Assembly: GCF_016741875.1 (NCBI RefSeq) | Contig: NZ_JAERRF010000029.1 | Location: forward strand, 52,355-116,354 | From: Streptomyces coffeae | GTDB taxonomy: Bacteria; Actinomycetota; Actinomycetes; Streptomycetales; Streptomycetaceae | Direction: 5' to 3' | Length of the DNA: 64,000 bases | The notes under the pieces: model-generated | The model's input: only the letters and a program-made list of their open reading frames with translations | The model's database searches: none | Told to the model about the DNA's origin: nothing | Shown here: piece after piece, positions 26,661-36,677 of the stretch | How positions within the stretch are numbered: position 1 is the stretch's first letter | How the letters are laid out: each line of letters opens with the position of its first letter | Translations under genes and position numbers: made by a program

Positions 26661-27044
26661 CAGCGGGGTGACTCCCCGCAGTTCGAGCCCGTCCTGAAGA
26701 AGATCCGCGTGCCCCGCATCGGGTCGGGCCGGCCGCGCACCCGACCCGACCGCGTGCGCGCGGACAAGGCGTACGCCTCCCGCAAGAACCGCACATACCT
26801 GCGGCGTCGCGGCATCCACTGCACCATCCCGGACAAGGCCGACCAGGCGCGCAACCGGAAGAAGCGCGGCTCCCGCGGCGGTCGGCCACCGAAGTTCGAC
26901 GTGCAGGACTACAAGGCTCGGCACGCGGTCGAGTGCGGCATTAATCGTCTCAAAAGGCACCGAGCGGTGGCTACGAGATACGACAAGCTCGCTGTCCGAT
27001 ACGAAGCGACCCTTCTCGTCGCAGCCATCAATGAGTGGCTATGA
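26661..27044 (+). pseudogene. IS5-family transposase, C-terminal fragment
   Basis: Begins GDSPQFEPVLKKIRV and runs through DKAYASRKNRTYLR, ending INRLKRHRAVATRYDKLAVRYEATLL in part: the last third of an IS5-group DDE transposase, with the region of the final catalytic glutamate. The N-terminal two thirds are missing. A relative of, but not identical to, the element at 43215-44308. Confidence 0.8.
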
Positions 27045-27115
27045 CCAGCACATTCGCTACACGCCCTAGCGGGCCGTGTAGCCGCCGAGGAGAGGAGCGA
27101 AGCTCCGACGTCTCG

Positions 27116-27450
27116 CGGGTGCTGCGCGAACGCGTGCTGCGCGAGGCCCGTGCACTGGCTCAGCCCACGCCCACGCAGTGACGATCCATCACGTCATCGA
27201 CGGAGGGCAAGATTTCTACTCCTGGCTCGTCATTGAGCTGGTGCCGGGTAGCAGCCTGGCGGAGCTGCTGGACGAGGGGACGCTGCTGACGCCGCAGGAA
27301 GCCGCCCGGATCCTGCGCCCGGACGGCGACGCGGTACTCACCGACTTCGGAACCGCCACCCTTCAGCGAACCGGCTCGGTGGACTCCGCCGTCAGCTCCT
27401 TACCGCTGACCGCGACCGGAGAACTCATCGGCACGCTCGACTACCTTTTC
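27116..27450 (+). pseudogene. Ser/Thr protein kinase remnant
   Basis: LREARALAQ, then after a frame change TIHHVIDG and VIELVPGSSLAELL, the N-lobe to hinge of a Pkn-type kinase. The text then jumps directly to DAVLTDFGTATLQ (the DFG segment) and TGELIGTLDYL. The catalytic HRD loop is deleted, so the product would be inactive. Confidence 0.7.
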
Positions 27451-27687
27451 CGGACGGCCCTACCCCGGACAGCCCGGAGGTCCCCTTCCAGCAGCCCTGG
27501 CCTGTCCGCCCTCCAAATCGCTGTGCTGCCCGGGGGCTGCCGCCTCCGGCTGCATCCAGGAGCCCGCCATGCAATGCTGGCTGTATGGCTGAAGCCATAG
27601 CAGACCTCTTTCGGTCGGTGTGACTAATCCACCGACAACAGTGAGGTTGCTTGACGAGGAAACCAAACTAGGAACGTAGGTCACTTC

Positions 27688-28359
27688 ATGGCGAATTCAT
27701 CGGTGGAACAGGCAAAGCCCGGAAGCGTCGATGTGTGGCTGGACCCACAAGAAGCCTTCGAACGCTTCCAGGCAGACATCGATCACTTCGCGGCTCTCGA
27801 CCCGAACATCGCTCGGGTTCAAGAGGCCCTGAAAGCGCGCTTCGAAGAGATTCCCGAAGAAGACGCGATCCGCGTCATGGCGCTAGCGTGGCCACAAGTC
27901 AAGGCGATACTGTCGCCGGTCCCATCTCCCCGCGGCTTCCCAACGCCACCTGGCTTCCCGCCGTGGCCACTGTGGCCCCCGTGGCCCCCGTGGCCGCCTT
28001 ATCCTCCGGAGCCTCCGGTCATCCCGCCGTGGTACGACGTGCTGACCGATGGCTCGGTTCCCAGGTCGCTTGTTGCTCTCCGGCACGGGCTGGTAGAGGG
28101 AGAGGCGCTCCGACGTCGCGTCGAGGCAGATCTCGAGGGACCTCTCGCCGCCGACGCCCTGCGGAACACCGCAAAGGAGATCAAGGAATGGGAGCACACG
28201 TCGAACTCGGCTCGCACCAGAGAATTCGACGTGGCGCGCGATGAACTGGAACGCATGGTCACAGGACCGGAACGGAAGCTCGTCGGCGTACTCGTGGGAC
28301 TCGCGCTGGGCTTTGCAGTGGGCTACGGGATCGGTTACCTGGTTTCTCACCCCCAGTAG
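27688..28359 (+). CDS. Tail-anchored Pro/Trp-rich protein of unknown function (paralogue 1)
   Basis: 223 residues. Helical N-terminal domain (about 15-75, FERFQADIDHFAALDPNI), then a Pro/Trp-rich linker with repeated PPWP units near 95-115, a second helical, charged domain (LVEGEALRRRVEADLEGPL), and a C-terminal membrane segment (VGVLVGLALGFAVGYGIGYLV). No signal peptide, so the bulk is probably cytoplasmic and held by the tail. I know no family for it. A close copy follows at 28723, and the LodA/LodB-like pair follows that. Confidence 0.7.
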   Translation: MANSSVEQAKPGSVDVWLDPQEAFERFQADIDHFAALDPNIARVQEALKARFEEIPEEDAIRVMALAWPQVKAILSPVPSPRGFPTPPGFPPWPLWPPWPPWPPYPPEPPVIPPWYDVLTDGSVPRSLVALRHGLVEGEALRRRVEADLEGPLAADALRNTAKEIKEWEHTSNSARTREFDVARDELERMVTGPERKLVGVLVGLALGFAVGYGIGYLVSHPQ

Positions 28360-28722
28360 TGATCCCGTCCTTCCCGGGCTGCCAGAGGGATCCGATTGGC
28401 TCTGTTCACGTCGCAGAGCAGCGTTTCGACGGCAGTTCGGGAGGCAGTGCGCGCGCCGGATGTTCACGACTTCGGTCAGCAGCTCGGTGGTGGCAGACGG
28501 GCAGCCGTCTGCCGCCCGTCCGGAGCCCGGTGCAAAAGCGCTGGCTACGGCGTAGGTGGCAGCCACCATCGCGCCGTTGCCGGGCGCCGGCAGGTGCCTC
28601 CCGTTCTCGTGAAAATCGACTCTTCCGGTCTGCGGGTGCCTTCCGGAGCCATGAACATCTGCTGCCGGAACCGGCGAACAAAGCAAGCCGATATTCGAAC
28701 CAAGACCGAGGTGGTGTTTCAT
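28360..28722. other. Gap between the paralogues
   Basis: About 360 bases. It holds a hairpin at 28492-28513. A frame open through it in line with the second paralogue has no ribosome site near its start, so I do not call it coding. Confidence 0.4.
28492..28513 (+). terminator. Hairpin, candidate terminator
   Basis: GGCAGACGG, loop GCAG, CCGTCTGCC: a perfect 9-base stem 132 bases after paralogue 1. There is no T-run, as is common in actinomycetes. Confidence 0.4.
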
Positions 28723-29370
28723 ATGGGTGCGTCAGAACCGGTGGAGCAGGCGCAGGCAGGGGGGATTCGGCTCTGGCTTGACTCCCAAGAAGCCCTGGAG
28801 AGATTCCAGGCAGACATCGATCACTTCGCGGCTCTTGACCCGAACATCGCTTGGGTTCAAGAGGCCCTGATGGCGCGCTTCGAAGAGCTTCCCGAAGAAG
28901 ACGCGATCCGCGTCATCACACCGATGTGGCCACAATTCAAGGCGATGCTGATGCCGGACATTTGTCCCTCGCCAGGCTATCCGTACCACCCTCCCGTCCA
29001 TCATCGTATGGCGCTGCAACCTTCGGTGCTGCCGTGGTTCGGCGCGCTGGCGGATGGCTCGGTTCCCAGGTCGCTTGTTGCTCTCCGGCACGGGCTGGTA
29101 GAGGGAGAGGCGCTCCGACGTCGCGTCGAGGCAGATCTCGAGGGACCTCTCGCCGCCGACGCCCTGCGGAACACCGCAAAGGAGATCAAGGAATGGGAGC
29201 ACACGTCGGGCTCGGCTCACACCAGGGAATTCGACGTGGCGCGCGATGAACTGGAACGCATGGTCACAGGTCCGGAACGGAAATGGGGCCTGATAGCTGT
29301 GGCGGTCGTCTTCGGCGGCGTAGCAGGCTACCTGATCGCGCAGGGATACGTCCTGAGCCATCCGATCTGA
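28723..29370 (+). CDS. Tail-anchored protein of unknown function (paralogue 2)
   Basis: 215 residues; ATG with GAGGTGG about 8 bases before. Same layout as paralogue 1: the N-terminal block FQADIDHFAALDPNI, a proline-rich but Trp-poor linker, a charged helical block and a C-terminal membrane segment. From about 29057 to 29280 the DNA is almost identical to 28060-28275, so the duplication or gene conversion is recent there while linker and tail have diverged. It ends 56 bases before the catalase-LodA fusion gene and may share its transcript. Confidence 0.7.
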   Translation: MGASEPVEQAQAGGIRLWLDSQEALERFQADIDHFAALDPNIAWVQEALMARFEELPEEDAIRVITPMWPQFKAMLMPDICPSPGYPYHPPVHHRMALQPSVLPWFGALADGSVPRSLVALRHGLVEGEALRRRVEADLEGPLAADALRNTAKEIKEWEHTSGSAHTREFDVARDELERMVTGPERKWGLIAVAVVFGGVAGYLIAQGYVLSHPI

Positions 29371-29426
29371 TCCGGTCACGGATCCAAAAGCCTTGACTTG
29401 GGCTCGTCCTAGGACGGAGTGCATCC

Positions 29427-32400
29427 ATGACCGGGCCACTCGTTCCCTCAGGCAGGCCTCCGAAGCCCTTGCCCAGCTGCACGGACGATCCGGCATCCGC
29501 ACTGCGCGCCATGTTCGTGGACGCCGTCCAGGGTGACCGGATCACGCAGGGCCAGGAGCCGGCCCTGCGGCCGGTCTTCCTCAAGGCGCACGGGGCGGCC
29601 CGTGGGGTCCTCACCGTAGATGCCGATCTGCCGCCGGACCTTCTCGTCGGGTTCCTGGAAGCCGCCCGGGAGCAGGGTGGGTTGACTGCCTGGGTCCGGT
29701 TCTCCAGCGACACGCTGCCGACCCGACCCGACCTCCGCACCACCCTCGGGATGGGCATCAAGCTCTTCGGGGTGCCCGGGACCAAGCTGCTGGAGGACGA
29801 AAGCGGGGCGGACACCCAGGACTTGGTTTTGCAGAATCACGACGTCTTCTTCGTCGACACTGCCCGCGACATGTGTGAATTCACCCGGGCAGCAGTCGTG
29901 GAGCACGACATCGAGTCGTACCTGCGGGACCATCCCACCACCCGGTCGGTCCTCCTTGCCATGGCCAAGGCTGAGGAGAGCGCGCTGAAAGCCACGTACT
30001 GGAGCGTGCTTCCCTACGCCTTCGGTGCTGACCGCCATGTGAAATACAAACTGGTCTCCGCCGGCTGCCCGCCCGGCGACCCGCAGGCGGTGCCGCCCGA
30101 CGAATGCCCTTTCGCTCTCCGCGAGGATGTGCGTCACCGGCTGTCCGCCGGAGAGGCGACGTTTGATCTGATGCTCCAGTTCCGCAAGGATCCGGAGCGC
30201 ATGCCTCTGGACCGGGCCACCGCCCGATGGGAGGAGTCGGACAGTTCCCCCGTCCGGGTAGCGCGGCTGACCTTGCATCAACAGAACACCGAGGCGCGGG
30301 GCCAGGCTGCGTACGGGGAGAATCTCGCATTCAACCCGTGGCACGGCCTGCCCGAGCATCGGCCCGCGGGCAGTATCGCCGAGGCGCGCCGCGTGGTGTA
30401 CCCGGCGTCGGCGGCGCGGCGCCGCCACGCGAACGGCATCCCAGTCAGGGAGCCCGGCCCGGCCCGGCCCGCTTCCGCCGAGCCCCTCGGCCGCGACACC
30501 CGGATCGTACGGGCCTCGGTGCACCCCGCGATCGGAGTGGCCCGGGTCGGGGACAGCACCGACGAATTCTTCCTCGCGCCCGAGGTCGACTATCCACCCG
30601 CGCAACCGTCCTACAAGGACGCGACCGGAGCTCTGAAGCGTCAGGCCGTCCGCTTCCGGGTATACGGCTACAACGCCGCAGGAAAACCGGTCGCCGAACT
30701 GACGGCGGACAACGCGGACCTCCGCTGGACCGTGCATGTGGCCAACAAGAAGGCTGCCTGGTACCAGTTCCAGATTGCCCTGGACATCCCGGAGGCGGTC
30801 GAGGCCGAAGAGAGCGCGCTGCGCAACCCTACGGTCCAGCCACGCAGTCAGCTGGTCATCGACCCGGGACCCAGATCGGTGCGCGGCCGGAACCGCGCGG
30901 GACGGCCCGAGCTCCGGTTCGACACGGGCAGGTTCATGGGCACACCCGTCTACCTGGGCGAGCTACGTACCGACGGCGCCGGCCGGCTCCTCTTCCTGGG
31001 AGGCCGGGGCGCTGCCTCCTCGGCCGCCAACCTCCCGGCAGATACCTTCGCCAACAACGACGGCTGGCACGACGACATCTCTGACGGGCCGGTGACGGCC
31101 GAGGTCCGCATCGACGGGCGAACCATCCCCGTCGAGCCGGCCTGGATCGTGGTCGCTCCTCCGAACTACGCACCGGACCTCAAGTCGGTAATCACCCTGT
31201 ACGACCTTCTGCAGGACACCTATGTGAAGGCCGGCATGCTTCCGCAGCCCCAGCGCGTCTCGTTCACCCGTGACGTCCTGCCGGTCCTGCGACGGCTGTG
31301 CGATCTGCAGTGGGTCAACCGCGGATTCGCCGTCCAGTTCGGAGACGCAGGACGGGATCACCTCCTGGCACCCGGTCGGCTGGCCCGACTGGCAGATCCC
31401 GGTCCCGCGCACGCAGAACTGCGCCGGCAGATCTGGGCCATGTTCCGGGACCTCGACCGCGACGGGATGTCCCCGGTGCCCTGGCCCTCGGTCTTTGGCG
31501 ATGCCATGAGCCTGACGCCGGTATCCGCGCGCCAGCACCTCGCGCTCCCCGCCTTGCAGTACGGTCTGTTGGCCCGCTGGGCCGCCGGGGACTTCGAGGC
31601 GGACTTCGACCCCCAGGCAACGCCGCCGCCGGCACTCGACAGTCTGCCGCTCGAGCAGCGCCCTGGGACACTCGACCGATCCGCCCTGTCGTTCTGCCTC
31701 GCCGATGCCTTCCACCCGGGCTGCGAACTCAGCTGGCCGATGCGCCACTCCACCCTGTACTCGGCGCCGTTCCGGGTCAGACGACGGGAACCCGGACGGC
31801 CTGAACAGAGGTACGGGAGCGTGCTCACACCGAAGATCGCGCTAGCGGTCGACGGACCTCTGTACGGGCAGAGCCCGGGCGACCTCACCCGGTGGATGGC
31901 CACGCCCTGGCACACCGACACTGCCAGCTGCCGTTCCGGCTACTACCTGGGCTTCGGCGCACGCTACGACCCCTACCTCCCCACCTTCTGGCCGGCGCGT
32001 GTACCCAACCACATTCTGACCGAGGAGGACTACGACATCGTCCTCGACATGTCCCGGCCAGCAGCGGAACGCCGGCTCGCCTTCGAACGCCGGGCCGTGT
32101 GGAACAGGTGGCTGCCCACCGACTACCTCACCCACATCAACGACATGATCCGCGACTTCGGCAAACTCGGGATTGTCGAACGCCGTCCGGGCATCCCCGC
32201 CGAAGCGGGTTTCCCGGCGGTGATGCTGGTGGAGTCCGAGGTGAGCTTCCCCCACACGCCTGCACCACCCCGGGAGCGCAATCTGCTCACTGTGCATGTG
32301 CCGGTAGCCGCGGATCCTGACCTCCGGGCGGACGCCGTGGCCGCGGCAGCGGCCATGACCGAACAGGCCGACGAAGAGGTCGCGACGGGCTTTATCGACA

Positions 32401-32429
32401 AGGTAGTCCGCTACCCGGATAACCGGTGA
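29427..32429 (+). CDS. Catalase-like domain fused to LodA-type quinone oxidase
   Basis: 1000 residues in two parts. Residues 1-355 are a heme-catalase-like domain: candidate distal histidine H55 in LKAHGAARG, QDLVLQNHDVFFVDTA in the middle, and a proximal RxxxY pattern at R321-Y325. Residues 359-1000 follow LodA, the lysine-epsilon-oxidase family: HPAIGVARVGDS at the start, and the two residues that form cysteine tryptophylquinone as C766 in HPGCELSWPMR and W828 in MATPWHTDTASC, 62 apart (65 in the Marinomonas enzyme). LodA enzymes oxidise amino acids and release H2O2; the attached catalase-like domain could remove it. No signal peptide is seen. ATG with GGACGGAG upstream. Confidence 0.88.
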   Translation: MTGPLVPSGRPPKPLPSCTDDPASALRAMFVDAVQGDRITQGQEPALRPVFLKAHGAARGVLTVDADLPPDLLVGFLEAAREQGGLTAWVRFSSDTLPTRPDLRTTLGMGIKLFGVPGTKLLEDESGADTQDLVLQNHDVFFVDTARDMCEFTRAAVVEHDIESYLRDHPTTRSVLLAMAKAEESALKATYWSVLPYAFGADRHVKYKLVSAGCPPGDPQAVPPDECPFALREDVRHRLSAGEATFDLMLQFRKDPERMPLDRATARWEESDSSPVRVARLTLHQQNTEARGQAAYGENLAFNPWHGLPEHRPAGSIAEARRVVYPASAARRRHANGIPVREPGPARPASAEPLGRDTRIVRASVHPAIGVARVGDSTDEFFLAPEVDYPPAQPSYKDATGALKRQAVRFRVYGYNAAGKPVAELTADNADLRWTVHVANKKAAWYQFQIALDIPEAVEAEESALRNPTVQPRSQLVIDPGPRSVRGRNRAGRPELRFDTGRFMGTPVYLGELRTDGAGRLLFLGGRGAASSAANLPADTFANNDGWHDDISDGPVTAEVRIDGRTIPVEPAWIVVAPPNYAPDLKSVITLYDLLQDTYVKAGMLPQPQRVSFTRDVLPVLRRLCDLQWVNRGFAVQFGDAGRDHLLAPGRLARLADPGPAHAELRRQIWAMFRDLDRDGMSPVPWPSVFGDAMSLTPVSARQHLALPALQYGLLARWAAGDFEADFDPQATPPPALDSLPLEQRPGTLDRSALSFCLADAFHPGCELSWPMRHSTLYSAPFRVRRREPGRPEQRYGSVLTPKIALAVDGPLYGQSPGDLTRWMATPWHTDTASCRSGYYLGFGARYDPYLPTFWPARVPNHILTEEDYDIVLDMSRPAAERRLAFERRAVWNRWLPTDYLTHINDMIRDFGKLGIVERRPGIPAEAGFPAVMLVESEVSFPHTPAPPRERNLLTVHVPVAADPDLRADAVAAAAAMTEQADEEVATGFIDKVVRYPDNR

Positions 32430-33559
32430 CCAGAGGCCCCGGCTCGGACCGGCCCCCGTGCGGGCGCTTCGAAGTCATCGTGGCGGGAGGTGGCCCGGCG
32501 GGCGCGGTTGCGGCCCTGGCCCTGGCACGTGCGGGGCGCCGCGTCCTCCTGCTCGACGGCCAAGCCGATACGCCCGCGTTCAAGGTCGGTGAGACCCTGC
32601 CGCCGGCCGCCGGACCGCTGCTACGCGATCTGGGGCTTCTGTCCGGCTTCACCGCCGACGGGCACCTCGTGTGCGTCGGCACCGATGCTTCCTGGGGCTC
32701 CGCCGCGCTGCACGAACGCAGCCATCTCTTCGACCCGCACGGCCACGGCTGGCATCTTGACCGTTCCCGGTTCGACGCCTTCCTTCGCGGCGCCGCAGTG
32801 GCCGCAGGCGCCTGCCTACGACAGGCCACCGTGATGCGGCAAGTCGGTGAGGCCGGCCACCGGCGACTCCTGGTGCGTGAGCACGGCGTCGTGAGAGAGC
32901 TGCCCTGCGAGTGGATCGTGGACGCGACCGGCCGCCGGGCGGTCATCGGCCGGCGCCGGGCTGTGCGGCTGAGACAAGACCGGCTCGTGGCCGCCTTCGT
33001 CGTGCTCGACCGGCGTCTGCCGGGCGCATGCTCCGGGCGTTCCGCGGACCAGGAGCTGCGCACGATCGTCGAGGCGGCGCCGGCAGGCTGGTGGTACACC
33101 GTCCGCGTACCGGCCGGGCGGCTCGTCGCCTATCTCACCGACATCGATCTCGTGGGTACCGACCTGCGGACTTCCGCGGGCTTCCTGGATCGGGCGGCCC
33201 GCACCAGGCATGTACGGCTCCGGCTGGACGGCTACGACTTGACCCGGCCAGCGGTACCGCGCTGGTCACCCGCCCACGGGCTGCGGCTGACCCCACCTGC
33301 GGGACCGGGATGGGTGGCTGCCGGGGATGCCGCACTGGCCGTCGACCCACTGTCCTCGCAGGGCATCCTGACTGCCATGCACACCGGGGCCTGGGCGGGA
33401 CAGGTTGTCGATCTCTGCCTGAGCGGCCAGACGGGGGCCATCGCAGCCTATTGCGCGTTCGTGGACCGCGTAGTCGATGCCTATCACCAGCATCACGCGG
33501 AGTCCTACCGTCACGAAAGGCGGTGGGAGGGTGCCCCCTTCTGGCAGCGGAGGCACTGA
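32426..33559 (+). CDS. LodB-like FAD-dependent maturation protein
   Basis: 377 residues. FAD-binding GGGPAG at residues 21-26, WIVDATGRRAVIG in the middle, and WVAAGDAALAVDPLSSQGI, the second FAD motif, near residue 295. This is the tryptophan-halogenase-like flavoprotein group to which LodB belongs; LodB is needed to build the quinone cofactor in LodA. The GTG start overlaps the stop of the fusion gene as GTGA, so the two are co-translated, as partner proteins would be. A modifying role for the upstream oxidase is inferred from this pairing. Confidence 0.85.
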   Translation: MTRGPGSDRPPCGRFEVIVAGGGPAGAVAALALARAGRRVLLLDGQADTPAFKVGETLPPAAGPLLRDLGLLSGFTADGHLVCVGTDASWGSAALHERSHLFDPHGHGWHLDRSRFDAFLRGAAVAAGACLRQATVMRQVGEAGHRRLLVREHGVVRELPCEWIVDATGRRAVIGRRRAVRLRQDRLVAAFVVLDRRLPGACSGRSADQELRTIVEAAPAGWWYTVRVPAGRLVAYLTDIDLVGTDLRTSAGFLDRAARTRHVRLRLDGYDLTRPAVPRWSPAHGLRLTPPAGPGWVAAGDAALAVDPLSSQGILTAMHTGAWAGQVVDLCLSGQTGAIAAYCAFVDRVVDAYHQHHAESYRHERRWEGAPFWQRRH

Positions 33560-33610
33560 AACGCTCCGGGGTCGGTGGAGGCCCATACTTGGTTCTGGGC
33601 ACGCTGGCTT

Positions 33611-33703
33611 CGTTCACGTTCAGCAGCAGCGTTTGTCGATGAGTTTCGACAGCAGTTGGCGATCAGGGCGCTCGCAGATGTTCACGGGAAATGACGGCAC
33701 TGT
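33611..33703 (+). repeat. Dispersed 93-base repeat, copy 1
   Basis: Contains TTCAGCAGCAGCGTTTGTC and ends GAAATGACGGCACTGT. A reverse-strand copy at 61458-61552 shares both blocks and the spacing. Both copies precede a methyltransferase gene, by about 75 bases here, so it may be a shared promoter region. Confidence 0.6.
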
Positions 33704-33776
33704 CGTCGGTGAGGGGGTCGCGCCGATCACGGGGCGATCAGCACATCCGGGGAATCAGGCACGGTAATCTCGAGCC

Positions 33777-34549
33777 ATGTCCGAGACGTCAGTGACGCAC
33801 TTCTACGACGAACTGGCCGACGACTACCACCTGATCTACTCGGACTGGGACGCGAGCATCCGTCGGCAGGGGGATGCCTTGGACGCCCTGATCGGCCAGG
33901 ATGGCGCGGCGGTGCTTGACTGTTCCTGCGGCATTGGCACGCAGGCCATCGGCCTGTGCGCGGGCACCGCGTCACCGGGACCGACCTCAGCCTTCGCGCC
34001 GCCGCCCGCGCTGCCGGTGAGGCCGCCCGCCGGAGTCTGAGCCTGTGCACGGCCGCCGCCGACATGCGGCGCCTCCCGTTTCCCGATGGCCGGTTCGACG
34101 CGGTCGTCTGCGCCGACAACTCGCTGCCTCACCTGCTGACGGAGCAGGATGTGCACGCCGCGCTGGCCGAGATGCGCCGCGTGCTGCGTCCCGCCGGCTT
34201 GCTGCTGGTCAGCACACGCCCCTATGACGACCTGCTGCGTGACCGCCCGGCTTCGACGCCTCCGCAAGTCCACCGGATCACCGACTGCGCCGACGGCGGG
34301 GAGCGAACCGTCACCTTCCAGCTCTGGCACTGGCACGACGACGGCGAGCACTACGACTTGGAGCACTTCCAACTCCTTCCGGCAGGCGGGGAATGGCGCG
34401 TCCAGGTCCGCCGGACCACCTACTGGGCGCTCGGCCAGGACCGGCTGGCCGGCCTCGCAGCCGAGGCCGGGTTTGTCGACCCTGGGTGGCGGATACCGCA
34501 GGAGACGGGCTTCTTCCAGCCGCTGCTTGTGGCCCGCACCGGCGAGTAG
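33777..34549 (+). pseudogene. SAM-dependent methyltransferase, single-base frameshift
   Basis: ATG at 33777. The first 60 codons end in the SAM motif VLDCSCGIGTQAIGLC. Near 33960 one base is lost; the original frame stops at 34038, while the next frame continues as GHRVTGTDLS, FDAVVCADNSLPHLL and LRPAGLLLVSTRPYDDLL to a normal end at 34549. One base restores a class I methyltransferase of about 257 residues resembling glycine/sarcosine N-methyltransferases. A recent mutation or sequencing error. Confidence 0.8.
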
Positions 34550-34741
34550 GTGATTCCACCGCCCGACGTGGGATGGCCGGTGTCAGCTGGCCTTGGCCGG
34601 TTCCTCGGCCCGAGCCCCGGTGCTGGCAAGGCGGTAGACACCTCACGTTGCTATGCCGTCAAGTCGGGGAAAGCAGAGGCTGTAGCGTGGCTCGCCTATT
34701 CGAACGGGCGGTGTGGAACGTTGGTCGACGTGGTGCGTGTC

Positions 34742-34951
34742 ATGGAGACGCTGGCGGAGCAGGGTGTCACGGTGCTGTTCAAGGCGGATGCGGAACGCAT
34801 GCGTGACGGAGTGAGGCCGTGGACTTTCGTCGCGAACGGTGTCCCCTTCCACGAGGACCTGCTCGTGCGTACTGACGCCGCCTCGGTGGAAGCATGCTTG
34901 CAGGTCTGTCTGCCTCAGCTGCGTGCCCGCGGTCTGGTCATCCCTGAGTAA
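34742..34951 (+). CDS. Small protein of unknown function
   Basis: A 69-residue reading from the ATG at 34742 (GTG at 34730 is possible): METLAEQGVTVLFKADAER, then PWTFVANGVPF and a cysteine-containing C-terminus. Composition and codon bias look real and similar short proteins exist in streptomycetes as I recall. No domain known. Its end overlaps the outer end of the IS110 frame. Confidence 0.5.
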   Translation: METLAEQGVTVLFKADAERMRDGVRPWTFVANGVPFHEDLLVRTDAASVEACLQVCLPQLRARGLVIPE

Positions 34952-36210
34952 GGCCCGCGGCCAGCCGTGCCCTTTGCGGCAGCTGAATCTGTGGCTTCGA
35001 GCGAGGTCGGAAAGGCCAGGCTCTCGTCATAGCGCCGACGTCCTTGAAGGCAGTGGTGGAGCTGTCCGATCATGCGGTTGAAGAGGTTACGCTGGGCCGC
35101 GGCATGCCAGTCGCCGCGCTCACGTCGTCGCCGGTAGTGGGCGTTGGCACCTGCAGACGCCCGCAGTGATGCGAAGGCCCAGAGATAGCCAGCGTGGTTT
35201 AGCCGGTCGTTCTTTACCCACCGCCGTGTGATGGCTGACTTCTTGCCGGAGGCCCTGGTAATGGGTGAGGAGCCGGCATAAGCCTTCAGCCCACGGGCGT
35301 CGGCGAAGCGGCTGCGGTCGTCCCCGATCTCAGCCATGACCCGGGCGGCGAGCTGAATGCCGAGCCCGGGGAAGCTCAGCAGAATCTCGGCGTCCGGGTG
35401 CTGAGGGAATGTCTCTTCCACCGCCTTCGCGAGGTCGTCGGTGGCGGTGCAGGCTGCCTCCAGCTGGACGAGTAGGGCGAGCATCTGCTTGCCGAGCGCG
35501 TCCTCGATCAACGGTGGCTGGTGGGCCCACTCGTCGCGGAAGACGTCACGGATGCGGTTGGCCTCCGCCTCGATACCGCGTTTGCGGCCAGCCCTTTTCA
35601 GGGCGGCGTGCAGCTGGGTGCGGCTCAGCCGTGCGGCTCGAGAAGGCGTCGGCGCTGCCTTCAAGAGTTCGCGGGCTTCGGGACGGCACAGACCGTTCTC
35701 CCACTTGGCGACGGCGTCCAAGGCGGCCGGGTAGTACTCCCGTAGTAGGGAGCGGAGCTGGTTGGCGATTTGTTGCCGGTTCCAAAGGGCGTCCTGTTGG
35801 GCGCGGGCCAGGACTGCGATGGCCCGACCGAGGTCGGAGTCGTTGGGCAGCGTTCGGTGGGCGTGCATGTCGGTGCGAAGGATGTTCGCCAGCACCAGGG
35901 CGTCGCCAGGGTCGCTCTTCTTGCGCGAGACCGAGTGCCGGTCGCGGTAGCGAGCCGCGGCCATTGGGTCGATCGCGAACACCTTCCGCTTGCCGGTCCG
36001 CAGCACGGCCACCAGTAGCCCCCGGGAGGTCTCGATCGCCACCGGGATCGGGTTCTCCTCGGTGTCGCCGTGCTCGGCGAGCAGCTCCAGCAGCAGCCGG
36101 TAGCCGGCCGCGTCGTCGGTGATGTGGCGCTTGGCCATCAGCGTGCCGGCGTCGTCGACCAGGGCGACGTCGTGGGTTCGTTCCGCCCAGTCGATTCCGC
36201 AGTAGATCAA
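34915..36210 (-). mobile_element. IS110-family transposase, complete
   Basis: 431 residues from TTG at 36210 (GGAGGAG just upstream). The RuvC-like DEDD residues appear in CGIDWAERTHD, VAIETSRG and KKSDPGDALVL. The C-terminal Transposase_20 domain has LLSFPGLGIQLAARVMAEIGD and the serine-containing YAGSSPITRASGKK. All landmarks are present and the frame is intact, so activity is plausible. The last 25 or so residues probably lie outside the element. Confidence 0.92.
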
Positions 36211-36677
36211 GTTGCTCCTCCCCTGAGCATTAACTGTTTGCGCTGGTCACGAGCGCATGCGGGCCACGCGGCGACCTAATTCAAGGACTCGGCCCATGGC
36301 CGGTCCGCCACCTCAGTAGCAGTTCGTGGCACCAGCTCACCCCACGGGCCTCGGTCTATGTGGGAGCTTGAACGGCTCGGGCGCTTCGAGAGGTCACCGT
36401 GCGGCGGGCTCGCACCACCAACATCAACGAGCGAGTACCGCAGTAGGTGGTGGCGGCCACGAGGACGCCGGGCGTCGCCGCGCTGCTGTGAGGTTCACGT
36501 ACCGTGCGATGGGAAGGCATCCGTCCGGCACCCACGCGACCGCCACCACGAGATACGCCGGACCGCCCGCCGCTCTGATGCGAGGCGTCAGTCGCCAGGC
36601 AACGTTTAGACGTCACGGTCCAGCATTCGAACAGCACCGCAAGGCTCACAGCTCCTCGCGGCACCGTTAACACGGAA
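36211..36677. other. Gap between two transposase genes
   Basis: About 470 bases; it should include the non-coding end of the IS110 element and the end of the IS630 element. I see no gene and could not fix the ends. Confidence 0.4.

Noticed and set aside
29448..30737. 429-codon frame opposite the catalase-like domain
   Set aside because: No motif and no ribosome site; the forward strand carries conserved catalase-like text over the same bases.
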